Source: Mesorhizobium_K sp040049215 (GTDB lineage Bacteria > Pseudomonadota > Alphaproteobacteria > Rhizobiales > Rhizobiaceae). Taken from it: DNA of 64,000 bases. The notes under the pieces were generated by a model. The model was not told where the DNA came from. It ran no database searches and saw only the letters and a list, made by a program, of their open reading frames with translations. Each line of letters begins with the position of its first letter. Position 1 is the first letter of the stretch. The stretch is from NCBI RefSeq assembly GCF_040049215.1, contig NZ_JBDZDN010000001.1:372001-436000 (forward strand). Direction: 5' to 3'. Of the stretch, positions 19,513 through 26,785 are shown piece after piece. The position numbers were made by a program, and so were the translations under genes.

Positions 19513-20799
19513 TCAGAACCTGTCCCTGAGCGCGTACCAGTTGAGCGCGAGGAAAAGCAGCGGCGCGCGCAAGCGGCGGCCGCCCGGGAACGGCGGTATC
19601 TTCAGTTCCTCGAAGAGCTTCAGCCGGTCGCGGTTGCCGGAGACCGACTCGGCGTAGAGCTTGCCCATGAAGTTGGACAGCATCACCCCGTGGCCGGAAT
19701 AGCCGCCGGCCGAGATGACGCCCGGCATGACCTCGCGGACGAACGGCTTTCTCGGCAGCGTGATGCCAACATAACCGCCCCAAGCGTGGGTGATCTCGAC
19801 ATCCTTGAGCGCCGGATAGATCTCGGCGATCTGCCGGCGGATGTGAATGTGGATGTCGCGGGGATCGCCGGGCGCGTAGATCTCGCGGCCGCCGAACAGA
19901 AGCTCGCCGGTTTTAGCGCGGCGGAAATAACGCACCACGAAGCGCGAATCCGATACCGACTCGCCGCCCGGCAGAACCGGGCTGTCGTCGCCGAGCGGCA
20001 CGGTGGCGCCGATGAAGGAGCCGATCGGCATGACGTGCGAGGCGGTCTGCGGTTCGAGATCGCCGCCATAGGAATTCACGGCGATCAGGCATTTTTTCGC
20101 TGATATCGTGCCCTTCGGCGTGGTCACCGTCACCTTGCCGCCATTGGTTGAAATGCCGGTCGACCTGGTGTTCTCGAAGATCTTCGCACCGCTTTCGGCC
20201 GCGACCCGCGCGGTCCCGATGACAAGCTTCAGCGGATGGATGTGGCCGGTGCCGGTGTCGCGCACGCCGCCGTAATAGTGATCCGATCCCATGCGCTCAT
20301 GCGTTTCGGCGGCATCCATGTAGGCGATGTCAGGATAGTTGAAGCGCGTCGTCATCGCCTCGGCATGCTCGACATATTCGGGCAGGTCCCTGGCGCGGTG
20401 GCATACGTTGAGATGGCCGGGGCGGAAGTCGATTTCGATCTTGTTCGCCGCGGCGAATTCCAGGAGATGCGCCTTCGCCTCCTCGGCAACGTCGAACAGC
20501 GCCTTGGCGCGGGCGAAGCCGAACTCCTTCTCCAGTTCCTCGGCGCCCGCCCGCTGGCCGGTGCCGAGCTGGCCGCCATTGCGTCCCGACGCGCCGTCGC
20601 CGATGCGATGCGCTTCGATCAGCGCGACGCTGGTTCCGGCTTTCGCGAGATGGGTGGCCGCCGAAAGCCCGGTGAAGCCGCCGCCGACGATCACGACATC
20701 CGTGGTCAGGTCGCCGTCGAGCGCCGGATAGTCAGGTCTTGTGCCGGCTGTATCCTCATACCAGGAGTACCCCGGGGAAATAGGCGATTGGTATTTCAT
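19513..20799 (-). CDS. puuB: FAD-dependent oxidoreductase, gamma-glutamylputrescine oxidase-like
   Basis: DAO-family flavoenzyme of 428 residues predicted to oxidise a gamma-glutamylated amine to the aldehyde. The FAD-binding GGGFTGLSAATHLAKAG motif and the downstream IEAHRIGDGASGRNGGQLG segment match the PuuB/OrdL group; the C-terminal WGGYVGITLPRKPF and SAGGYSGHGVMLSNFMGKL segments also fit. The ATG at 20799 lies 3 bp past the puuA stop; no good ribosome-binding site is visible, so coupling to puuA is likely. A GTG at 20805 is an alternative. The name rests on the pairing with a glutamine-synthetase-like ligase. Confidence 0.82.
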   Translation of the reverse strand: MKYQSPISPGYSWYEDTAGTRPDYPALDGDLTTDVVIVGGGFTGLSAATHLAKAGTSVALIEAHRIGDGASGRNGGQLGTGQRAGAEELEKEFGFARAKALFDVAEEAKAHLLEFAAANKIEIDFRPGHLNVCHRARDLPEYVEHAEAMTTRFNYPDIAYMDAAETHERMGSDHYYGGVRDTGTGHIHPLKLVIGTARVAAESGAKIFENTRSTGISTNGGKVTVTTPKGTISAKKCLIAVNSYGGDLEPQTASHVMPIGSFIGATVPLGDDSPVLPGGESVSDSRFVVRYFRRAKTGELLFGGREIYAPGDPRDIHIHIRRQIAEIYPALKDVEITHAWGGYVGITLPRKPFVREVMPGVISAGGYSGHGVMLSNFMGKLYAESVSGNRDRLKLFEELKIPPFPGGRRLRAPLLFLALNWYALRDRF

Positions 20800-20801
20800 G
20801 A

Positions 20802-22238
20802 TCACACATTCAGAAGGAGAAATTCACGTTCCCACGGGCTGATCACTTCCATGAAGGTCTCGAACTCCGCCCGCTTGATCGCCGCGTAGGTCGCGACGAA
20901 TGCTTCGCCGAGCATCTCGCGCAAATCCACGTCCGCCTCGAAGATGTCGACCGCCTCGAGCAGCCCGCGCGGCAGGTCGATCTCGGCCTCGTTGGCCGTT
21001 CCGGTGATCGCCGCGTCCGGCTTCAGCTTTCTGGTCAGGCCGATCAGGCCGCTGGCGAGCGAAGCGGCGAGCGCCAGGTAGGGATTGGCGTCGGAAGAAG
21101 GGATGCGGTTCTCGACGCGCCGCCCGGCCGGATCCGAACGCGGCACGCGGAATGCCGTCGTCCGGTTGTCGTAGCCCCATTTGTTGTTGACCGGGGCCGA
21201 CGCCGCCTGGGTCAGACGGCGGTAGGAATTCACATAGGGCGCGAACATGACCAGCGCGTTGGGCACATGCTTCTGCATGCCGCCGATGAAGTGGAAAAAC
21301 GCTTCCGACTCGCTGCCATCTTCGTTGGAGAACAGGTTGCGGCCAGTCCTGGTGTTGATGACCGACTGGTGGATGTGCATGGCCGAGCCCGGCTGGCCCT
21401 GCATCGGTTTCGCCATGAACGTCGCGTAGGTCTCGTGTTTCAGCGCCGCCTCGCGGATGGTTCGCTTGAACAGGAACACCTGGTCGGCGAGTTCGACCGG
21501 GTCGCCATGGCGCAGGTTGATCTCCAGCTGGCCCGCGCCCTCCTCATGGATCAGCGTGTCGATCTCGAGACCCTGCGCCTCGGAGAAATGGTAGATGTCG
21601 TCGATCAGTTCGTCGAACTCGTTGACGCCGGCGATGGAATAGCCGGCGCCGCCGCCGATCGGCCGGCCGGAGCGACCGACGGGCGGCGTCAGCGGATAAT
21701 CCGGATCGGGATTCTTGCGCACCAGGTAGAACTCGATCTCGGGCGCCACCACGGGACGCAGCCCCCGCTTATCATAGGCGGCGAGCACACGCTTCAGCAC
21801 GTTGCGCGGCGTGAACTCCACCGAGCGCCCGTCCTGATGCACAAGGTCGCAGATCACCTGCGCGGTGGGGTCGGTTTCCCACGGCACCACCGACAGCGTC
21901 GCCAGGTCGGGCATCAGCTTCAGGTCGCCGTCGTCCTCGGGATAGTGGAAGCCGTTGCCGTCTTCCGGATAGCCGCCCGAAATCGTGGTCATGAAGACCG
22001 CGGACGGCAGCGCCAGCGAGGTGTTCGACGTGAATTTCTTCGACGGCATCATCTTGCCGCGGGCGATGCCGGCCTGGTCGGGCGTGATGCACTCGATGTC
22101 CTCGATCCCCCGCCATTCGAGCCAGGCGCTGACTTCCTTCCAGTTCTTCACCCCTCGGTGATTCTTCACGAAAGCGGGCGTACGCACGCGCCCCGTGCGG
22201 CTCGAGGGGCGGGCTTCCTTCTTTGCGGGCGGCATCAA
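20802..22238 (-). CDS. puuA: Glutamine synthetase-family ligase, gamma-glutamylpolyamine synthetase-like
   Basis: ATP-dependent ligase of 478 residues predicted to join glutamate to putrescine or another amine. It has the glutamine synthetase fold: EIEFYLV, HEEGAGQLEINLRHGDPVE, GSAMHIHQS and ENRIPSSDANPYLALAASLASGL. The first 20 residues are basic and variable. Start and stop lie close to its flavoenzyme partner, giving the PuuA-PuuB pair of the gamma-glutamylated putrescine route. Together with potFG and possibly the aldehyde dehydrogenase at 12.3 kb this suggests polyamine catabolism. Regulation is not evident; a 161-bp divergent gap separates it from the hydrolase gene. Confidence 0.85.
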   Translation of the reverse strand: MMPPAKKEARPSSRTGRVRTPAFVKNHRGVKNWKEVSAWLEWRGIEDIECITPDQAGIARGKMMPSKKFTSNTSLALPSAVFMTTISGGYPEDGNGFHYPEDDGDLKLMPDLATLSVVPWETDPTAQVICDLVHQDGRSVEFTPRNVLKRVLAAYDKRGLRPVVAPEIEFYLVRKNPDPDYPLTPPVGRSGRPIGGGAGYSIAGVNEFDELIDDIYHFSEAQGLEIDTLIHEEGAGQLEINLRHGDPVELADQVFLFKRTIREAALKHETYATFMAKPMQGQPGSAMHIHQSVINTRTGRNLFSNEDGSESEAFFHFIGGMQKHVPNALVMFAPYVNSYRRLTQAASAPVNNKWGYDNRTTAFRVPRSDPAGRRVENRIPSSDANPYLALAASLASGLIGLTRKLKPDAAITGTANEAEIDLPRGLLEAVDIFEADVDLREMLGEAFVATYAAIKRAEFETFMEVISPWEREFLLLNV

Positions 22239-22399
22239 TCACCGATTGGATGTTGCGGATTTGCGACTATAGCCGGGCGGCGTCGAGAATGGGAAGGGGC
22301 ATGCTCCGGAGACGCCTTAACCTTAACATCGCGGCAACGCCGGCGACTTGAGCGAAATCAAACGGCTCCGGGTCTGAATGCGGTATTTATCTAAGCGCC

Positions 22400-23411
22400 A
22401 TGGAGTATCCCACAATGGGTGGGCTTGGGCTTGTCGCGTCGGCGGCGCTCGTGGCCGCAGCCGCGGCAGTCGGCGTGGCCGCCCTCGCCTGCCGGCGCGA
22501 TCTTGCCGCCGCACGCCATGCCGCGCGCGAGGGCAGCCAGCTTGTCGAAACCGTTGCCGGCCCGATCGAATATGCCGAGCGAGGTACCGGCGCCGCGCTG
22601 CTTTCGATCCACGGCGCCGGCGGCGGCTTCGATCAGGGTCTCGCCAACGCGGCGGAACTTGTCGGCGACGGCTTCCGGGTCATCGCGCCTTCCCGTTTCG
22701 GCTATCTGCGCAGCCCGGTTCCGCGGGACGCCTCCCCGGCCGCCCAGGCGGATGCGCATGCGGCGCTGCTGTCCAGGCTGCAGATACCGAGCGCAATCGT
22801 CGTCGGCGTCTCGGCGGGCGCGCGATCGGCGGTCGAACTGGCTATTCGCCATCCGCAAAAGGTCGCCGCCCTGATCCTAATCGTTCCGGGACTCTATTCG
22901 CCCAGCGATCCGGTCTCGATCGCAGCGAACAGAGGCAACAGCTTCGCCTTCTGGGCGGTCAATGCCGGCGGCGATTTTCGCCTGGTGGGCCGCCGAGAGG
23001 ATCGCGCCATCGGTGCTTGTGCGCTTTCTGGGCGTCGCGCCCGCTGTGCTGAAGGGCGCGTCGCGGGCGGAACGGGACCGGGTCATGGACGTGGTCAGGA
23101 GCGTGCAGCCATTGTCCCTCCGCTTCCGGGGAATCAACATCGACAGCAACCCGGACCTGCATGAAGTGCCGCTGGGCGGCATCGCCGTGCCGACGATGAT
23201 CATCTCGGCCCTTGACGACCTGTTCAACACGCTGCCGGCCGCCGAATTCGCGGCAGACCGGATCGCGGGGTCGCAACTCGTCGTCTACGACAGCGGCGGT
23301 CATCTGCTGGTCGGGCGCGGCGAAGATGTCAGGGCGCGGATCGGCCGCTTCCTCGAGGCCGCCGGACTTCCCGTCACTCTATCGTCAGTTCCGCCCGCTC
23401 GCCGGCCTTGA
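22400..23411 (+). pseudogene. Alpha/beta hydrolase broken by a single-base frameshift
   Basis: The N-terminal part reads in one frame from the ATG at 22400: a hydrophobic leader, the oxyanion HGAGGG segment and the nucleophile elbow GVSAG. Near 22975-22978 (a run of four Ts) the reading must slip by one base, after which a second frame continues the fold (from WWAAERIAPSVLVRFLGV on) with the Asp of SALDDLFN and the catalytic His of DSGGHLLVG, ending at 23411. All triad residues therefore survive, split over two frames. Removing one T restores a protein of about 336 residues. A recent mutation or a sequencing error is most likely. The 3' end overlaps the convergent VWA gene by 38 bp. Confidence 0.75.
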
Positions 23412-25101
23412 CGGTGGCCGGCGTCTCCTTCACCGGGCTCCCGTCCCGCCGGTCCGTCACGACGACATAGTCGCCGGCCGGCAGCGTGGTCTGGTGCGCG
23501 CCGTCGAAACCATAGCCGAACTCCTTGCGCTCGCCCTGGATGTCCGGCTTGGCGGCAAAGACCATGATATCCTTGCTGCCCGGCGCGGTGATGACCAGCA
23601 CGCCGGCGTCGAGCACGGCAGTGACATCCTTTGTCTCGCCGGCACGGATGTTGAAGGGCTGCTCGGCGAAGGCCTTGTCCATATCGATGCGCGCGACATA
23701 GTCGCCGGTCGGCAGGCCAAATTTCTGGTCGGCGCCATAAGAATAGGCGATCTCCTCGCGGGAGCCGTCGATCTTCTTCTTCGCCCTGAGGATGCGCACG
23801 AACATCGACGAGGAATCGACCTTCTCTCCGCCCGCGGCGTAGAGCGCGTTGGTGGTCACCTGGCCAACCCCAACCACGATGTCCTTCTCGACGGTCCGGC
23901 CCGCGGCAAGCTCGAACGTCTCGCTTGCCTCGCCCTTTCCAATGCGGACGATGAGCTTCTGCTCGCCAGCCGGCAGCACGATCTTCGTCTCGCCGTAATA
24001 GGTGCCATCCCCTTCGCCCGGAAAATCGACGATCACGGTCGCGCCGCTGTCGACCTCCGCGCCTTCGCTGGGGCGAGGCCGGACGACCAGCGTGCCGGCA
24101 TCGAGAACGAAAACGGGGGCGTAGACCTGCCCTGCCTCAACCTTGAGCTTCTGCTCCGCACTGGCTTCGCCGAGCCGCGCACGCACGACGTAGTCGCCCG
24201 GTTCCAGCGAGCCCTTGTAGAGGCCGTACTCGGTCGCGAGATAGTCGCCGGCGCCGCCGTCGGCCCTGGCCTTGCTTATCTCCCAGGCTTGCCCTTCGTC
24301 GCCCAGAGGGGCGCTGCCCGCGGCCATCACCAGCGACGGCGTGAAATTGAACTCCGGCTTTGCCGGTTCAGGGGCCGGCTCCGGGGCCGGTTCAGGGGCC
24401 GGCTCAGGCGCAGGCGGCGGAGCCGGTTCGGCGACAACGGGAGGCGCTGGCGCCGGTTCAGGCTCGGGCGCCGGTTCGGGGGCGACGACGGTGGCCGTCA
24501 GCGCATCCTTTAGCGCCGCCGCGTCGGAGGCCTGCAGATATTTGCCGCCGGTGTTTTCGGCGAGGCACGCGACCTCCCTGCCCTCTTCCGCCGTCAGGCC
24601 GAAGCCGACGACATGGGCGGTGAAATCGACGCCGGACGCCTCGAGTTCCTGGCCGAGCGCGCAAGGGTCGGCCTCGCAAGTCTCGATGCCGTCGGTGATC
24701 AGGATGACGGTCGACTTCTCCTCATTGTATCTCAGCGCCTTGGCAGCCTGCCGGACGGCTGATGTCAGCGGGGTCTTGCCGAGGAACTTCATCGCGTCGG
24801 CGGCAGTCATTATCGCGGGTGCGCTGCCGGCCGCCGGCGGCACGACGAGTTCGATGTCGGCGCACGAGCCCTTCTCGCGATGGCCATAGGCCATCAGGCC
24901 AAGCTCCATGTCGGCCGGGACGGATTGCAGTACCTTCCGCAGCGTCTCGCGGGCGATGTCCACCTTCGGCCTGCCGTCGATCTGGCCCCACATGGAGCCG
25001 GACGCATCGAGCACGATGATGGCGCGGTCGGCCGCCAAGCCCGGCGCGGTCATCCAGAAGACGATCAGCGCCGCAAACACGCCGCGTGAAAGGAATGCCA
25101 T
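23374..25101 (-). CDS. Exported VWA-domain protein with Pro-rich linker and repeats
   Basis: A 575-residue envelope protein. Signal peptide 1-24 (ends GLAA) is followed by a von Willebrand factor A domain (about 25-205) with the metal-site DASGS motif at 32-36 and the ITDGIETCE segment. Residues about 205-247 are a Glu/Pro/Ala linker. The rest (about 285-575) holds four repeats of a beta-type unit beginning with a GDY-like turn and passing through AGxxxxxxxxLDAG, for instance PGDYVVRARLG, PTGDYVARIDM and PAGDYVVVTDRR. A surface adhesion or scaffold role is plausible; ligand unknown. It is the only gene on its strand between the hydrolase and the HTH-TPR gene. Confidence 0.83.
   Translation of the reverse strand: MAFLSRGVFAALIVFWMTAPGLAADRAIIVLDASGSMWGQIDGRPKVDIARETLRKVLQSVPADMELGLMAYGHREKGSCADIELVVPPAAGSAPAIMTAADAMKFLGKTPLTSAVRQAAKALRYNEEKSTVILITDGIETCEADPCALGQELEASGVDFTAHVVGFGLTAEEGREVACLAENTGGKYLQASDAAALKDALTATVVAPEPAPEPEPAPAPPVVAEPAPPPAPEPAPEPAPEPAPEPAKPEFNFTPSLVMAAGSAPLGDEGQAWEISKARADGGAGDYLATEYGLYKGSLEPGDYVVRARLGEASAEQKLKVEAGQVYAPVFVLDAGTLVVRPRPSEGAEVDSGATVIVDFPGEGDGTYYGETKIVLPAGEQKLIVRIGKGEASETFELAAGRTVEKDIVVGVGQVTTNALYAAGGEKVDSSSMFVRILRAKKKIDGSREEIAYSYGADQKFGLPTGDYVARIDMDKAFAEQPFNIRAGETKDVTAVLDAGVLVITAPGSKDIMVFAAKPDIQGERKEFGYGFDGAHQTTLPAGDYVVVTDRRDGSPVKETPATVKAGERAELTIE
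24360..24486. repeat. Low-complexity tract coding the Glu-Pro-Ala linker of the VWA protein
   Basis: Tandem imperfect 6- and 12-base units rich in GGC/CCG and encoding EPAP-type repeats. It separates the VWA domain from the C-terminal beta repeats. Such tracts can change length between strains by slippage. Confidence 0.7.
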
Positions 25102-25218
25102 GCCGCCTCCCGGTGAATCAGCTCAGTCCGCCGCGCACGACGCTAGAGGAGGCCCCCGACGCTGGCAAGGCGCGAGGCGATCACACCATCGCCAAGCCGC
25201 CCACCACTTGCCCGCCGC

Positions 25219-26607
25219 TCACGCACCGGCTTCTTCGGCCGGCCTGAAGCCAAGGCGCTCGACGATCGCTCGGTAGCGCGCATCGTTGCGCAGCCGCTTG
25301 AAGGCCGGATCGATGCGCGCGCCGAGTGTGTCGCCTTCGCGCCGCCTGATCGATTCCTCGAGGTAGCGAATGGCATCGTCGACGCGGCCGAGAATCGCGG
25401 CAGTGGTCGCGACCTTGTAGGCCGGTTCCATATTCTTCTCGAACTGGCGGATCTGTTCGTCGAGCATCGCCGGGAGAAGGCCCTCGCTGCCCGAAGCGCG
25501 CAGGCCCTTCTCGGCTGCATCCGCAATCGCTATGCGCGCGTTGTTTTTGGAGATTTCCGCGGACGCCCTGTATTCGCGCAGGAAGTCGGTGAGACGGCCT
25601 TCGTCGAGATAGATCGTGGCCAGATATTCATGCGGCGACCGCAAGTTCGGCTCTGCAAGGGACAACTGCTCGAGAACCGTCAGGGCTTCGTCGGCATGAC
25701 CTGCGTGGAAGAGGATCAGCGCCTTGTTCGCGATGATGGCGCGCGACTCCGAATTGAGCTCCTGCGCCCTACTTATCTCGCGCAGCGGAATCGCAGTTTC
25801 GCCGGTGACCATCAGCGTCAGCGCGTACCAGTGATGCGTCTGCGCCGCATCCGGATCGAGGTCGATCGCCTGTTCGAATAGGTTGCGCGATTTCTCGAAA
25901 TCCTTCGTCCAGTAGAAGGTGGTGAAAGCGAGAGCGGCGTAGGCCCCGGCATTGCCCGGCTCAAGCTCGATCGCCCGGTTGGCGGCGGCCAGCGCGCGGG
26001 GATAGGCCTCGCCAGCCGGCATCAGCGTATACTGGCTGATCATGTTGTAGGCATCGGCCAGCCTGGCATAGGCGTCCGCATAGTTGGGATCGAGCGTCGT
26101 CGCCTCGGTCAAAAGCTGCATGGCATGCGTTAGGCCGCCCGCCTGCCGGGTGCCGAGCGAATAGACCGCGTCGAGATAGAGGTTCTGGACGCGCGGCTCG
26201 GGCGCATAGGCGACCTTGATCGGCAAGGCCGGCCTGATAACGGCCGTCACGGCGCCGGTGACGGCGACCAGACCGACGATGCATGCAGCGATCGCGAGAG
26301 ATCGGCGGTTTCGCCAGGCAGGCGATGGAGTGGCCAAGGGCACGGGCAGCGCGGCTTCGGACGATTCTTCCGGATCCTCCACAGTCGGCGCGATTTCCTC
26401 CGCTTCCTCCTTGGCGAGTGGTTCGCCGCCTCGCAGCCAGTTCTCCAACTCGTCGGTGTAAGCAAAGACCAGGTTGCGTGCCCCGCCGGAAACGCGGTGC
26501 ACCGGCAGGCCGCGCTGCCGCTCCCAGCGGCGCACGGTCCGTTCGTCGCGCCCGAAAAAGGCAGCGATTTCCTTCCAGTCGCGCAGGCGGCGATGGCGAA
26601 CGATCAT
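25219..26607 (-). CDS. Membrane-anchored HTH protein with C-terminal TPR domain
   Basis: A 462-residue protein of unusual order. Residues 8-40 form a MerR/excisionase-like helix-turn-helix (DWKEIAAFFGRDERTVRRWE then QRGLPVHR), 60-98 is an acidic linker, 103-123 a single transmembrane segment, and 138 onward a run of TPR repeats (for example DPNYADAYARLADAYNMISQY, PGNAGAYAALAFTTFY, AIPLREISRAQELN). This predicts DNA binding inside and a TPR sensor in the periplasm, a ToxR/CadC-like plan. The ATG at 26607 is chosen because it leads into the HTH; the frame is open for about 116 codons upstream with no domain sequence. It is divergent from an autotransporter, a possible target. Confidence 0.75.
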   Translation of the reverse strand: MIVRHRRLRDWKEIAAFFGRDERTVRRWERQRGLPVHRVSGGARNLVFAYTDELENWLRGGEPLAKEEAEEIAPTVEDPEESSEAALPVPLATPSPAWRNRRSLAIAACIVGLVAVTGAVTAVIRPALPIKVAYAPEPRVQNLYLDAVYSLGTRQAGGLTHAMQLLTEATTLDPNYADAYARLADAYNMISQYTLMPAGEAYPRALAAANRAIELEPGNAGAYAALAFTTFYWTKDFEKSRNLFEQAIDLDPDAAQTHHWYALTLMVTGETAIPLREISRAQELNSESRAIIANKALILFHAGHADEALTVLEQLSLAEPNLRSPHEYLATIYLDEGRLTDFLREYRASAEISKNNARIAIADAAEKGLRASGSEGLLPAMLDEQIRQFEKNMEPAYKVATTAAILGRVDDAIRYLEESIRRREGDTLGARIDPAFKRLRNDARYRAIVERLGFRPAEEAGA

Positions 26608-26785
26608 TCGAACCAGCCCTGTTGTCCCATATCGCCCGCATCTGTCCGCATTCGCCGGAGGCTTCCGGGACGCGGCAGAGGCTAGCGTTACCCACCATTC
26701 GAATCCCGCGTCGGGGGACGGCGCGACGGAAAGACCGGACCGGTCGCCCAGCACGGGTCGAACGGGGAAATAGTGGAGTAGCGAA

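Noticed and set aside
22317..22327. TTAACCTTAAC as a CtrA site
   Set aside because: Two half-sites are too close for the TTAA-N7-TTAA rule; no supporting context.
22960..22985. Programmed ribosomal frameshift in the hydrolase
   Set aside because: The site has only four Ts, no slippery heptamer of known type and no clear stimulating stem; mutation or sequencing error is simpler.
24360..24486. Possible CRISPR or tandem-repeat array
   Set aside because: Short imperfect units within a reading frame coding a Pro-rich linker; no equal spacers.
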